From assembly GCA_027489965.1 (NCBI GenBank), contig JAIXZA010000027.1, positions 1 through 50,398 of the forward strand: 50,398 nt of DNA, given 5' to 3'. The DNA is from Verrucomicrobiaceae bacterium (GTDB taxonomy: Bacteria > Verrucomicrobiota > Verrucomicrobiia > Verrucomicrobiales > Verrucomicrobiaceae). Of this stretch, positions 31,762-41,461 are shown one piece after another. The translations under genes and the position numbers were made by a program. How positions within the stretch are numbered: position 1 is the first letter of the stretch; each line of letters starts with the position of its first letter. The notes beneath the pieces were generated by a model, which saw only the letters and a program-made list of their open reading frames with translations, searched no databases and was not told the origin of the DNA.

Positions 31762-33420
31762 TCAGGTGTATTTGAGCACTTCTTCAATGGTGGTATCACC
31801 ATCATAGATGCTGCGCAGACCATCTTCACGAAGGGTTTGCATGCCTAGCTCAATGGCTTTTTGCTTGAGAACCAACGAAGGAGCCCTGGAAATGATCAGG
31901 TCACGAATCGGGTCATTCATCGCCAGCAGTTCGTAGATGCCTTTTCGGCCCTTGTAACCACTGCCACCACATTTGTCACAGCCAGAGCCGGTGAAGAAAC
32001 TTTTTCCACCCAAATCACCGAGGGTTAAATTGAGCTGATTTAAAATGGACTGGTTCGGCTGATACGGTGCGCGGCAATTTTTACAAATGGTGCGAAGCAA
32101 GCGCTGAGCTAGAACACCTTCGAGGGTTGCGGCTACAAGGAATGGCTCGACGCCCATATCCACGAGACGAGTGACGGCGCCCGCGGCGTCATTGGTGTGA
32201 AGAGTGCTCAAGACCAAATGTCCCGTGAGAGAGGCCTGAATAGCAATCTGAGCCGTTTCAACGTCACGCATTTCTCCGACCATGATGCGGTCTGGATCCT
32301 GACGAAGGAAGGCGCGGAGGGCTTTCCCGAAGGTCAGACCGACGGCTTCATTGATCGGCACCTGCATGATACCATCAAGCTCATACTCGACTGGATCTTC
32401 TGCCGTAATGACCTTGGTATCGATGGTATTGATGCGGCGCAGACAGGCGTAAAGTGTCGTGGTTTTCCCAGCTCCAGTTGGACCCGTAACAATGAAAATA
32501 CCATTCGGCTTATTGATCGTGTCGGTGATGTAGTCAAAGAGGTAAGGAGACATGCCAAGATGCTCCAGCTCTAAATTGACTGAGCCACGATCGAGAACAC
32601 GAAGTACAACAGATTCACCATGCTGTGTCGGCAGCGAGTTCACGCGCATGTCCACCGGCTTTCCCCCCACGACAGTCATAATACGACCATCCTGAGGAAT
32701 TCGTCGCTCTGCGATGTTCATGTTCGACATGACCTTGATACGAGAGATCACCGAATTGGCCAAATGCACGGGCGGTGGAGCCATTTCATAAAGGGCCCCG
32801 TCCACGCGATATCGGATTTTGAATTCGTGCTCAAAGGGCTCAAAGTGAATGTCAGAAGCCTTCTCTTTGATCGCTTGAGCCATCACTAAATCGACGAATT
32901 TGACGATGGGTGCTGAATTAGCCTCAATCTCAGGAGACCCCTTGGCGACATCACTCAAACCACCAAAAATATCTTCAATGCTGGGTGCGGCAGTGCCGTA
33001 ATGCTTGTCAATCAAGGCTTGCACTTGATTGCGCTGGGCAACGACCGGCACAACAGGCTTACCGATACCAAAGCTCAGGTCTTCGACCAACTGAGGATTC
33101 AGAGGATCCGTAAAGGCCACATGCAGACCTTTGCCATCCAGCGTAATCGGGAAAGCCCCATAAAGGCGGGCCATGCCAGAGGGAATGATGTTGATCACCG
33201 ACGGTGGCGGTTCGTATTCCGTCAGGTCAAAATGATCCGCGCCAAGTTCTTCTGCCACAACGGCCCAGAACTCATTTTCGACAGAGAATATTCCATAGTC
33301 CAAGAGGACTTGGAGGATGTCTTTGCCATTGTGAACAGCATCCTGGGTGAGATCATACGCTTGCCCGGAATCGATGACTCCGCGGGATTCAAGCATATCA
33401 ACAACGTTCTGGGGGGTCAT
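31762..33420 (-). CDS. GspE/PilB assembly ATPase, copy 1
   Basis: The 552-residue product has an N-terminal MshEN-type domain (VVDMLESRGVIDSGQAYDL), the ATPase core with Walker A FIVTGPTGAGKTTTLYACL, an Asp box (ITAEDPVEYELDGIMQ), Walker B and His box (RQDPDRIMVGEMRD, TGHLVLSTLHTNDA), and a Zn-binding pair CKNC and CDKCGGSGYKG. It powers pseudopilus or pilus assembly. The frame is open to 33558, but ATG 33420 starts the family domain (MTPQNVVDMLE). Codons 2-3 contain a run of six C. It lies 55 bp downstream of copy 2 and is about 55 residues away from it only in the N-terminal region in terms of design, so both appear functional. Confidence 0.9.
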   Translation of the reverse strand: MTPQNVVDMLESRGVIDSGQAYDLTQDAVHNGKDILQVLLDYGIFSVENEFWAVVAEELGADHFDLTEYEPPPSVINIIPSGMARLYGAFPITLDGKGLHVAFTDPLNPQLVEDLSFGIGKPVVPVVAQRNQVQALIDKHYGTAAPSIEDIFGGLSDVAKGSPEIEANSAPIVKFVDLVMAQAIKEKASDIHFEPFEHEFKIRYRVDGALYEMAPPPVHLANSVISRIKVMSNMNIAERRIPQDGRIMTVVGGKPVDMRVNSLPTQHGESVVLRVLDRGSVNLELEHLGMSPYLFDYITDTINKPNGIFIVTGPTGAGKTTTLYACLRRINTIDTKVITAEDPVEYELDGIMQVPINEAVGLTFGKALRAFLRQDPDRIMVGEMRDVETAQIAIQASLTGHLVLSTLHTNDAAGAVTRLVDMGVEPFLVAATLEGVLAQRLLRTICKNCRAPYQPNQSILNQLNLTLGDLGGKSFFTGSGCDKCGGSGYKGRKGIYELLAMNDPIRDLIISRAPSLVLKQKAIELGMQTLREDGLRSIYDGDTTIEEVLKYT

Positions 33421-33475
33421 ACGAAGAAGAGGGGGACGGGAATTAAAGTAAAAAGAGGATAAACAGACAAAAGCA

Positions 33476-35134
33476 TCATTCGCTGTCCGACATGGTTGAC
33501 TCGATGATTTCTTCCGCTGTGGTGATACCGGCAAGCACCTTACGGACACCGTCCTCACGGAGCGTTCTCATGCCAAGCTCGCGGGCACGTTTGCGGAGCT
33601 GCGGCGTGGTGAGCTGCTGATTGATCATGGTGCGCACTTCATCGTCAATTTTGAAAATTTCGGCAATGACCATTCGGCCCTTATAGCCAGAACTGCGGCA
33701 GCGATTGCAGCCCTTTGGTCCCATGACTGAGGCACCCTGCAACTGGCCCACATCCAGGCCCAATTGGCGCAATTCTTTGGCATTCATGATGTAGGGCTCC
33801 TTGCAATCTGGGCAGAGCTTTCTCACCAGTCGCTGAGCCAGAATTCCGCGAACAGCAGAGGCAATCAGGAAGGGCTTAACACCGATATCAGACAGACGAG
33901 CCACAGCACTTGGCGCGTCATTGGTATGCAGCGTACTGAACACCATGTGTCCTGTCAGAGATGCATTGATGGCGATGGAAGCTGTCTCCAAATCTCGAAT
34001 TTCCCCAAGCATGATGATGTTTGGCGCTTGGCGGAGCATGGCGCGCAAAGCAGCGGCAAAGGTCATGCCGACATCTTCACGCACCATGACCTGATTGATC
34101 CCAGGGAGCTCATACTCCACCGGATCTTCGACGGTGATGATCTTTCGGTCAGGCCTGTTGATGAAATTTAAGCAGGCATAAAGAGTGGTCGTTTTCCCCG
34201 AGCCTGTGGGTCCAGTCACCAGAACAATCCCGTCTGGAAGAGAAATCAGTTTTTCAAAACATTCATGGTCATCACTGAAGAAACCCATGTCCGAAAGGCC
34301 CAGGCGGAGACTGCTCTTATCAAGCACACGCATGACCACACTTTCACCATTCTGGGTAGGGATGATGGATACGCGCATATCCAGCTCCTTTTCATTAAAC
34401 TTCATCTGGATACGTCCATCCTGAGGGATGCGTTTTTCATCGATGCTCATCGTGCCGCTTTGAATCTTGATGCGGCTAATGATGGCAGAGTGCAGGCGCT
34501 TTGGATGGTGCTCAACGTCATGCAACACACCGTCCATACGGAAACGCACGCGAATGTCTTTTTCCAGGGGCTCGATATGAATATCAGAGGCCTTATTTTT
34601 AAAGGCTTCCATCAACATGTTCGAGACAAGTTTGATGATGGGAGCATCTCCCTCCGTGGTGGCACCATCTGAACCCTTGCCCATGGCTGAATCCATGACG
34701 GCCTCATTACCATAAACATTGGCCTGTAACTCGCGGATGAGCGATGGTGTGGAACAGAAAAACTCCAAATCAGGCTGCAGGGCATGAGGCAGTGCATCCA
34801 GAGTCTCAAAGTCATAGGGGTCAGCCACCACGATCTGTAATGTGCCGCCGCTCATGCCCAATGGAGCGATCTTGTAACGCAGCGCGACCTCCGCAGGAAT
34901 CAACGTCTTAAGCATCGCATTTCCCTGAAAACCATGCAAATCCACAAACTCCATGCCACTGTTGGAGGAGACCAGTTGAGCCAACTGCTCGTCACTGACC
35001 ACGCCTGTTTTCAGCAGAGTCTCCAAGGTTGTCTCTTGGCCTTTGCGGGAGGCTTTGACCTGTTGGAGATTCTGGGACGTGACATAACCTGCTTCAGTGA
35101 GCAGTTCGAGGAGGAACTCTTCGTTGGAATACAT
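33476..35134 (-). CDS. GspE/PilB assembly ATPase, copy 2
   Basis: The 552-residue protein is a second complete GspE/PilB: MshEN-type N-terminus (FLLELLTEAGYVTSQNLQQV), Walker A VLVTGPTGSGKTTTLYACL, VEDPVEYELPGINQVMVRED, Walker B RQAPNIIMLGEIRDLE, STLHTNDAPSAV, and Zn motifs CPDC and CNRCRSSGYKG. First in the operon, so both ATPases share one transcript. Two side-by-side copies with all catalytic motifs intact could serve extension of different fibres, form a hetero-oligomer, or drive extension and retraction in turn. A poly-C run (six) lies just upstream of the start. Confidence 0.9.
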   Translation of the reverse strand: MYSNEEFLLELLTEAGYVTSQNLQQVKASRKGQETTLETLLKTGVVSDEQLAQLVSSNSGMEFVDLHGFQGNAMLKTLIPAEVALRYKIAPLGMSGGTLQIVVADPYDFETLDALPHALQPDLEFFCSTPSLIRELQANVYGNEAVMDSAMGKGSDGATTEGDAPIIKLVSNMLMEAFKNKASDIHIEPLEKDIRVRFRMDGVLHDVEHHPKRLHSAIISRIKIQSGTMSIDEKRIPQDGRIQMKFNEKELDMRVSIIPTQNGESVVMRVLDKSSLRLGLSDMGFFSDDHECFEKLISLPDGIVLVTGPTGSGKTTTLYACLNFINRPDRKIITVEDPVEYELPGINQVMVREDVGMTFAAALRAMLRQAPNIIMLGEIRDLETASIAINASLTGHMVFSTLHTNDAPSAVARLSDIGVKPFLIASAVRGILAQRLVRKLCPDCKEPYIMNAKELRQLGLDVGQLQGASVMGPKGCNRCRSSGYKGRMVIAEIFKIDDEVRTMINQQLTTPQLRKRARELGMRTLREDGVRKVLAGITTAEEIIESTMSDSE

Positions 35135-35301
35135 GCGATCTTGGCGGGGGGACGCTAATTTTGGGAGGAATTACCAAGTTAGAGGATTTTAATCATCGAT
35201 GTCAATTCTGACGCTTCATAAAGATGAAAGTTTCTTTGAGCCACTTTGGTGCCCGATGCAGCGATCCTTGCCGTTTCCCTTCACCTGCCTATGAAGAAAG
35301 C

Positions 35302-36453
35302 ATGACATTCGAGTTCGCCACCACCACGCGCATCCTTTTCGGCTGTGGTCAAATTTCGCAACTAGCTGAAAGCGCCCTGCCCTTTGGCAATCAAGCGCTT
35401 GTAGTCATGGGCAAGAATCCCAATCGCCATGATTCCGTGATCGATTCGCTGCGACAATCAGGACTTTCAGTCAACATTTTCTCTATCGCCGGGGAGCCCA
35501 CCATCGACGACATTATCCAGGGAACGGATCTGGCAAAAAAATCTGCTGCCCAAATCATCATCGGACTCGGTGGCGGTAGTGTGATCGATGCCGGCAAGGC
35601 CATTTCTGCCATGAGCAGGCAGCCAGAGGACCTCTGGCACTACATCGAAATCGTCGGCAAAGGCCGCCCCCTGACCGTCACTCCCCTGCCCTACATCGCG
35701 ATCCCCACCACCGCAGGCACCGGTGCGGAGGTCACCCGCAATGCCGTACTTTCCAGCCCCGAACATGGAGTCAAAGCCAGCCTGCGCCATGCCAGCATGC
35801 TACCGAGGCTAGCCATCATCGATCCAGAACTCACCCTGCAATGCCCGCCAGACATCACTGCAGCGAGTGGCATGGATGCTTTTGTCCAATGCTTAGAAGC
35901 CTATGTCTCCTGCCGGGCCAACCCGCTGACAGATGCGCTTTGCCTATCGGGAATCGAGCACTGCGTCCGCTCGCTGGAAAAAGTCGTTTTTGATGGCAGC
36001 AACACTAAAGCACGCGCTGACATCGCTTACGCGGCTATGCTCAGTGGCATGGCCCTGGCCAATTCCGGGCTCGGTGCCGTCCATGGCTTTGCAGCTCCGA
36101 TCGGTGGGGCTTTCCACGCATCGCATGGAGCTATCTGCGCAGCACTTATCGCCCCCGTTTGGGCCGCCAATCTAGAGGCTATCTATAACATAGGTAACTC
36201 AGAAGCTATGAATCGGTTCACAACCGTCGCCAGAATGATGACAGGAGAACCAACTGCGCCAGCGCAGGCTGCTGTGAGCTATTTAAAAGAACTCACCCAC
36301 ACATTATCGATCCCTCCCCTCCAACATTGGGGCATCCAAGAATGCCATTTGGACGAAATTGCCACCAAAGCCGCCGCCTCTAGCAGCATGAAAGGAAATC
36401 CAGTCCAACTAAGCAGTACCACGTTGAGAAACATTTTAGCCGCCTCTTTGTAA
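35302..36453 (+). CDS. Iron-containing alcohol dehydrogenase
   Basis: The 383-residue product belongs to the group III iron-activated alcohol dehydrogenases: IIIGLGGGSVIDAGKAISAM (NAD-binding), IAIPTTAGTGAEVTRNAVLS, and metal ligands Asp and His in AASGMDAFVQCLEAYVS and ANSGLGAVHGFAAPIGGAFH with GAICA. It interconverts alcohols and aldehydes or ketones with NAD(P). The frame is open from 35224, but ATG 35302 gives the family start MTFEFATTTRILFGCG. Divergent from the secretion operon; monocistronic. Confidence 0.9.
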   Translation: MTFEFATTTRILFGCGQISQLAESALPFGNQALVVMGKNPNRHDSVIDSLRQSGLSVNIFSIAGEPTIDDIIQGTDLAKKSAAQIIIGLGGGSVIDAGKAISAMSRQPEDLWHYIEIVGKGRPLTVTPLPYIAIPTTAGTGAEVTRNAVLSSPEHGVKASLRHASMLPRLAIIDPELTLQCPPDITAASGMDAFVQCLEAYVSCRANPLTDALCLSGIEHCVRSLEKVVFDGSNTKARADIAYAAMLSGMALANSGLGAVHGFAAPIGGAFHASHGAICAALIAPVWAANLEAIYNIGNSEAMNRFTTVARMMTGEPTAPAQAAVSYLKELTHTLSIPPLQHWGIQECHLDEIATKAAASSSMKGNPVQLSSTTLRNILAASL

Positions 36454-36555
36454 GAGACGACCATTACCAACTCGATAAGAAACGATTCGTACTGCGTGAC
36501 AAAAGCACGATCAGGTAGATGATTCCACTTTTCCGCCCGACCTTTCATCCGACAC

Positions 36556-37125
36556 ATGCCAAAACAGCCCCTCATTGCCCGTCAAAATCGTCACAGCTCC
36601 AATGCATCAGGAATGCCAGATATGTATGAAGAGGGTGACCTACCCATGCTGCTGGATGAGATCGATTCACCTCTAGTCCTCATTCTCGACTGCATCCAGG
36701 ACCCACACAACCTAGGTGCCTGCCTACGAACCGCCGATGCTGCGGGGTGTGCCTGCGTCATCATGCCGAAGGACAAATCAGCACCGATCACTGAAACGGT
36801 CGTCCGCGTATCCTGCGGCGGGGCTCATCATGTGCCTCTCGTGCGCGTCACCAATCTTGCACGGGCTATGGAAAAGCTCAAAGAACTCGGCGTCTGGCTC
36901 GTCGGTACGGCGGATGAATCCGAGAAATCCATCTACGACATGGACCTTAAAGGTGGTATTGGCATCGTCATGGGGGCCGAAGGCGAAGGCATGAGACGCC
37001 TCACTGGCGAGCATTGCGACTTCCTCGTCCGTATTCCCATGGGTGGAAAAGTGCCCTGCCTGAACGTCTCCGTCGCCACAGGCGTCTGTCTTTTTGAGGC
37101 CGTGCGCCAGCGCGTTAAAAAATAA
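36556..37125 (+). CDS. SpoU-family RNA 2'-O-methyltransferase, catalytic domain only
   Basis: The 189-residue protein has the SPOUT knot motifs of RlmB/Trm[22 protein letters not shown] (motif 1), [17 protein letters not shown] (motif 2) and [24 protein letters not shown] (motif 3; SAM-binding knot). It 2'-O-methylates ribose in rRNA or tRNA. RlmB proteins are about 240 residues and begin with an L30e-like substrate-binding domain; that domain is missing here and is replaced by about 25 residues of unstructured start. Target specificity may therefore differ. Located upstream of ftsH, 134 bp away. Confidence 0.88.
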   Translation: MPKQPLIARQNRHSSNASGMPDMYEEGDLPMLLDEIDSPLVLILDCIQDPHNLGACLRTADAAGCACVIMPKDKSAPITETVVRVSCGGAHHVPLVRVTNLARAMEKLKELGVWLVGTADESEKSIYDMDLKGGIGIVMGAEGEGMRRLTGEHCDFLVRIPMGGKVPCLNVSVATGVCLFEAVRQRVKK

Positions 37126-37193
37126 GACGAAACCAGAATCCGATTTATCATCTTTACGAACCTAAAGTTTTGTCCCAACGCCGGAATCGCATT

Positions 37194-37221
37194 TTGCAAA
37201 AGAAATTGCAGTGTGTATGCT
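37194..37221 (+). promoter_or_regulatory. Sigma-70-like promoter of ftsH
   Basis: TTGCAA (37194-37199) and TATGCT (37216-37221) are separated by 16 bp and would start transcription about 32 bp before the ftsH ATG. Sequence match only. Confidence 0.4.
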
Positions 37222-37259
37222 CAGCAATCGTAATTTAGCAAGTTACCCCCAACCTTCTC

Positions 37260-39356
37260 ATGTCAGACGAACCAACCCCCCGAAACGATAGCCCAAACAG
37301 GCGCAATCAAGAGCCACAATTCAATTGGAAGGGGCTGCTATTGATATCGCTGGTCATTCTGCTCATGGGCTCAGGCCTGATGGTGAGTAAAGAGGCCACC
37401 CGCTCAACCGAGATCACCTACAAAGAGTTTAAAGAAAAAGTCGAAGCCGACCTGATCGATAAATCAGCGAACTTAACACTCATTCAGCAGGACACGACCA
37501 CGGCAGAGTTCATTGAAGGTTACATCCTTGCGGCGAAAACGACTCTGACGGCCGCCCCCGAGTCCCCCATCCCGTCGACAAGCACACAGGAAGCCACTCC
37601 AGCTAAAAAAGGCTCCATCAAGTTCCGAGTCCCGGTCAGCATCCAGTATCAGAAAGAAGAGCTGCAAGCGCTCATGCAAAAGCATGGCCTCGTGCTTATC
37701 CCCGTTTATCAAAATGAACAATGGGCCGCCATGCTCATGTCCATGCTTCCCATCGTACTTCTGCTCTTTTTGCTCTTTTTCCTCGTCCGTCAACAGATCA
37801 AGACCGCGGGTCGTGGAGCCATGAGCTTTGGCAAAAGCCGCGCCAAAATGCTTTCCCAAGATCGCAATAAGATCACCTTCAAAGACGTCGCAGGCGTCGA
37901 AGAGGCCAAAGAAGAAGTTTCCGAGCTGGTCGATTTCCTCAGAGATCCTAAGAAATTCCAACGCCTCGGCGGCAAGATCCCCAAAGGCGTCCTCATGGTT
38001 GGCTCACCTGGAACCGGCAAGACCCTGTTGGCCAAAGCCATTGCAGGTGAGGCAGACGTGCCCTTCTTTAGCATCAGCGGTTCTGACTTCGTCGAAATGT
38101 TCGTCGGTGTCGGCGCCAGCCGCGTGCGTGACATGTTTGAGCAAGGCCGCAAAAACGCACCTTGCCTCATTTTCATTGATGAAATCGACGCTGTAGGCCG
38201 TCATCGCGGTCACGGCATGGGGGGTGGCCATGATGAGCGTGAGCAAACCCTCAATGCGCTCCTCGTTGAGATGGACGGTTTTGACACTCAGGAAGGCATC
38301 ATCATCATCGCAGCCACGAACCGCCCGGACGTGCTCGATCCCGCTCTTTTGCGTCCAGGTCGTTTTGACCGTCAAGTCACCGTCAGTCTTCCAGACGTCA
38401 AAGGTCGTGAGGAAATCCTCAACGTTCATTCAAAGAAAGTAAAATTGGGTGAAGCCGCCGACCTCTCCAAAATTGCCCGTGGCACCCCGGGCTTCTCTGG
38501 GGCTGAACTGGCCAACCTTATCAACGAAGCTGCCTTGCTTGCAGCCCGTAAAAACCTCAAATCCATTGGTACTCCCGAACTGGAAGAAGCCCGGGATAAA
38601 GTACGCTGGGGTCGTGAGCGCCGGAGCCTAGCTCTCAGCGAGAAGGAAAAGGAAAATACAGCCTATCATGAAGCAGGCCACGCCATCCTCATCGAGGTTT
38701 TAGAGCACACTGACCCGCTGCATAAAGTCACCATCATTCCCCGTGGCCCTTCTCTCGGTTCCACCATGTGGCTACCGGCTGAAGACAAATTCACTCATCG
38801 CAAGAGTGAGCTACTCGACGACCTCGTTGTCGCCATGGGAGGCCGTGTTGCTGAAGAGATCCAATTTGGAGACGTCACCAACGGAGCCATGGGTGACATT
38901 CGCCAGGCCACAGGCATCGCCCGTAGCATGGTCTGCTCCTGGGGCATGAGTGAAAAAATGGGCATGGTCGATTACGGAGATAATGACCAAGCGGTCTTCG
39001 TTGCGCGCGACATGGGACGCGGCGGCCCCAATTACAGTGGTGCTACCGCCCAGAAGATCGATGAAGAAGTCAAGCGCCTCATCGATGAAGCCTACACCAG
39101 TGCCAAAAACATTTTGCTTCATCACAAAGCCAAGCTGGATGCCATCGCGATCGCCTTACTCGAGTATGAGACCTTGGACGGCAGTCACATCAAGGACATC
39201 ATGCAGCACGGCCACATGCTGAATCCTCCAAATACCAAGCCACCCGCACCGACGCCACCGCCTGTCCCGAAAGTCCAGGAAGCACGTCCTGCTCGTAATG
39301 AAGATGAATCCAGCATTGATGGTCTGCCAGGTGGACTCATCGGCGTACCAACCTAA
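37260..39356 (+). CDS. ftsH: ATP-dependent zinc metalloprotease FtsH
   Basis: The 698-residue protein has two transmembrane helices (about 24-42 and 158-176) around a periplasmic domain, the AAA module with Walker [18 protein letters not shown] (about 247-262), Walker [15 protein letters not shown], the second region of homology [20 protein letters not shown], and the protease site HEAGH (about 470-474) with a distal Asp. It degrades membrane proteins and short-lived regulators. The periplasmic domain contains a Ser/Pro/Thr-rich insert and the C-terminus is proline-rich. Next to a SpoU methylase and a GNAT gene. Confidence 0.97.
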   Translation: MSDEPTPRNDSPNRRNQEPQFNWKGLLLISLVILLMGSGLMVSKEATRSTEITYKEFKEKVEADLIDKSANLTLIQQDTTTAEFIEGYILAAKTTLTAAPESPIPSTSTQEATPAKKGSIKFRVPVSIQYQKEELQALMQKHGLVLIPVYQNEQWAAMLMSMLPIVLLLFLLFFLVRQQIKTAGRGAMSFGKSRAKMLSQDRNKITFKDVAGVEEAKEEVSELVDFLRDPKKFQRLGGKIPKGVLMVGSPGTGKTLLAKAIAGEADVPFFSISGSDFVEMFVGVGASRVRDMFEQGRKNAPCLIFIDEIDAVGRHRGHGMGGGHDEREQTLNALLVEMDGFDTQEGIIIIAATNRPDVLDPALLRPGRFDRQVTVSLPDVKGREEILNVHSKKVKLGEAADLSKIARGTPGFSGAELANLINEAALLAARKNLKSIGTPELEEARDKVRWGRERRSLALSEKEKENTAYHEAGHAILIEVLEHTDPLHKVTIIPRGPSLGSTMWLPAEDKFTHRKSELLDDLVVAMGGRVAEEIQFGDVTNGAMGDIRQATGIARSMVCSWGMSEKMGMVDYGDNDQAVFVARDMGRGGPNYSGATAQKIDEEVKRLIDEAYTSAKNILLHHKAKLDAIAIALLEYETLDGSHIKDIMQHGHMLNPPNTKPPAPTPPPVPKVQEARPARNEDESSIDGLPGGLIGVPT

Positions 39357-39408
39357 TTCTTGACACGCTGAACGCTCGTCGGCTTCGATTGTTTTTTCTA
39401 TCTCAGCC

Positions 39409-39894
39409 ATGACGCACGAATCACCAGTCACTATACGGCACTATCACTCGAGTGATCTTCCGTTTTTACGGCAGATCACCGTCGATTCCTTTGGCAGCGT
39501 CGCTTACGACGAGATGCTAGAGGATCGCCTAGGCATCTGGAACGAACGCGATTGGAAGGCGCGAAAAGCCGACAACATCGACGAAGATTGCACCATCAAT
39601 CCTGCGGGCTGTTTCGTCGCCATCCGAGATGGGGTCATCCTTGGCTACATCACCACGAGAGTGGACCCGCTCAATTCCATCGGTCGCATTCCCAACCTCG
39701 CCGTCGTCCAGGAAGCCCGTGGTCTAGGCCTTGGCAGAAGGCTCATTCATTACGCCTTGGACTACTTTCGCGAATGCGGGCTCAAAGTGGCTAAGATCGA
39801 AACCATGGCCTCCAATGTCATTGGTCAGAGCCTCTACCCCTCCTGTGGATTTGAAGAAATCGGCCGCCAAGTGCATTTTGCAGCCCGACTTTAG
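39409..39894 (+). CDS. GNAT-family N-acetyltransferase
   Basis: The 161-residue protein has the GNAT fold: N-terminal VTIRHYHSSDLPFLRQITV, a central beta strand with VILGYITTRVD, and the acetyl-CoA loop QEARGLGLGRRLIHYALDY (R/Q-x-x-G-x-G/A). It resembles RimI-like or general GNATs but the acceptor is not predictable. It begins 52 bp after ftsH and may be read from the same transcript. Confidence 0.85.
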   Translation: MTHESPVTIRHYHSSDLPFLRQITVDSFGSVAYDEMLEDRLGIWNERDWKARKADNIDEDCTINPAGCFVAIRDGVILGYITTRVDPLNSIGRIPNLAVVQEARGLGLGRRLIHYALDYFRECGLKVAKIETMASNVIGQSLYPSCGFEEIGRQVHFAARL

Positions 39895-39961
39895 TTCGCT
39901 TACTTTTGAACAGATGCTCAAGTTCCGCGTCTCTGCCATGACTCATAGACTATCGCTACCC

Positions 39962-40417
39962 ATGAAAACCAAGTTCCGCCTCCTTGCCTTTAGTTTACTT
40001 GCACTCGGTCTGAGTAGCTGTGTCCACCCCATCGAGCGGCGCATTGCCAACAACCCGCAGATTTATCAGTCCCTCAGCACCAATGATCAGCTGCTCGTCC
40101 AGCAGGGCCGCATCCGTGAAGGCATGACCAAAGAAGGCGTCTTTTTGGCTTGGGGACGACCCAATCAAGTCGCCACAGGCAGGCAAAAAGGCAGCAGTGT
40201 CGAACAATGGACCTACGTCGGCAGCCAACCTGTCTACACCAACACCTTTGGCATGGGCTTTGGTGGTGGCCCCTGGGGTTACGGCGGCTGCGGACGCTTC
40301 GGTGGTGCTGGCTATTGGGGAAACATGGGCCCCGCCGTCATGTACGTGCCCTATAAGGCTGGCAGTGTCACCTTCCGCAGTAATCGAGTCACTGACTATC
40401 TACGCGGCCCGCAATAA
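39962..40417 (+). CDS. Lipoprotein with BamE/SmpA-like motif
   Basis: A 151-residue product starts at ATG 39962 with a lipoprotein signal (LLAFSLLALGLSSC, lipid Cys about 20). It then has REGMTKEGVFLAWGRPNQV, the BamE/SmpA-type turn-and-strand motif (GMTxxxVxxxxGxP), followed by a Gly/Trp/Tyr-rich region (WGYGGCGRFGGAGYWGNM) and YVPYKAGSVTFRSNRV. It is probably an outer-membrane lipoprotein; full BamE function is not claimed. The frame is open upstream into the GNAT gene, but that is antisense to nothing and lacks a signal, so 39962 is chosen. Confidence 0.75.
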   Translation: MKTKFRLLAFSLLALGLSSCVHPIERRIANNPQIYQSLSTNDQLLVQQGRIREGMTKEGVFLAWGRPNQVATGRQKGSSVEQWTYVGSQPVYTNTFGMGFGGGPWGYGGCGRFGGAGYWGNMGPAVMYVPYKAGSVTFRSNRVTDYLRGPQ

Positions 40418-40424
40418 GCTATTT

Positions 40425-41156
40425 TCACTCACCGATCTTCCGGCGCACGGTCGTTCCGGGGTTCATGAGATCATCCCGCTCCAGCCCCGTGATTCCCTGA
40501 ATCCGGCGTAGCAACCAAAATAGCAAAGCCATGGTCACCGCCAACATTGGCACACCAATGACGATGAAGCCCACCCAATTTTGCCGACCAATGGCCTGAG
40601 TATAGGCCTCCGTGCCAGGCTCAGTTCCTTTCAGATAAAACAAGACCAGCAGCGCATTAGCCACAGCCGACATCAACATGGTCCCTGCCAGCATCCATGA
40701 GGCGCGCCCCATCAGTGACTGAAAATTCAGCTGCTTCTCGGGCGAGTCCAACGCCCCAAAAAGCAGGCGATGATTGATCACCTGTGGATTGAGAAGCAAT
40801 TCATTGACCAGCGGTTTCTTCCAATAAAAACTCAGCGGAAAGGCCAGGCCCAAAAACACAGGAAAAGCTGCCTCTTTAATGGCAAACCAAATTGGATCGA
40901 GATTCAGCAATCCCAGTCCGCCCGTCACGATCACGGCTATCAATCCCAGGACAGAAAAGAAATTCAGCCCGCGCTTTTTGACAAAGCAATAAAGGCCAAA
41001 ACCCAAGGGCAAAATCAAAGCAACCGCCAAGGCCCAAGCCGGCCCCAGTCGCTCAGGCTTACTGAGTGACTCCAAAACCACCGACGGCAAAATCACCGTT
41101 AACAGCAAGTCAGCTAAGGGATGGGGTTGTTCTTTGGCAGAAGTCAATTCGGGCAT
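40425..41156 (-). CDS. Polytopic inner-membrane protein (VC0807-like)
   Basis: The 243-residue protein has about six hydrophobic segments (about 12-30, 38-58, 64-84, 90-108, 152-176, 194-216). The region LFGALDSPEKQLNFQSLMG and the terminal RRKIGE suggest the VC0807-like membrane family, which I recall only in outline. Function unknown. It is convergent with the BamE-like lipoprotein (7 bp gap) and precedes a tRNA gene. Confidence 0.7.
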   Translation of the reverse strand: MPELTSAKEQPHPLADLLLTVILPSVVLESLSKPERLGPAWALAVALILPLGFGLYCFVKKRGLNFFSVLGLIAVIVTGGLGLLNLDPIWFAIKEAAFPVFLGLAFPLSFYWKKPLVNELLLNPQVINHRLLFGALDSPEKQLNFQSLMGRASWMLAGTMLMSAVANALLVLFYLKGTEPGTEAYTQAIGRQNWVGFIVIGVPMLAVTMALLFWLLRRIQGITGLERDDLMNPGTTVRRKIGE

Positions 41157-41228
41157 GACTCATCTTCAAACAAGATCTGAGCAATGGCAACTACCACCCA
41201 AAGTCCCGCCGCATCAAAAACGCATGAA

Positions 41229-41303
41229 TGGTGCGCGGTGCAGGGTTCGAACCTGCGACCCTTGCCGTGTGAAGGCAATGCTCTACCACTGAGCTAACCG
41301 CGC
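41229..41303 (-). tRNA. tRNA-Val(CAC)
   Basis: Read on the minus strand, all arms fold: acceptor GCGCGGT/ACCGCGC, D-stem GCTC/GAGC, anticodon stem TTGCC/GGCAA with loop TTCACAC (anticodon CAC, codon GUG), T-arm GCAGG TTCGAAC CCTGC and an encoded CCA tail. Length 75 nt including CCA. Confidence 0.97.
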
Positions 41304-41461
41304 AAAAATTTTGGGGACGGAGAGATAAGCACGCTTTGCCTCTTTGCCAGTGCTTTTTTAATGAATGATCAAGTAGGCACCGGAAAAAGGCATGAGATAC
41401 AACTGACAAGAGAGGTTCACTTGACGCGGTGCTCTGACTGCTTAATGCGGAGAGTCTCCCG

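Noticed and set aside
31762..33558. 598-residue GspE
   Set aside because: The first 46 residues are composition noise from the end of the upstream gspE; ATG 33420 starts the family domain.
39731..39961. N-terminal extension of the BamE-like lipoprotein
   Set aside because: It overlaps the GNAT gene in another frame; the lipoprotein signal begins at 39962.
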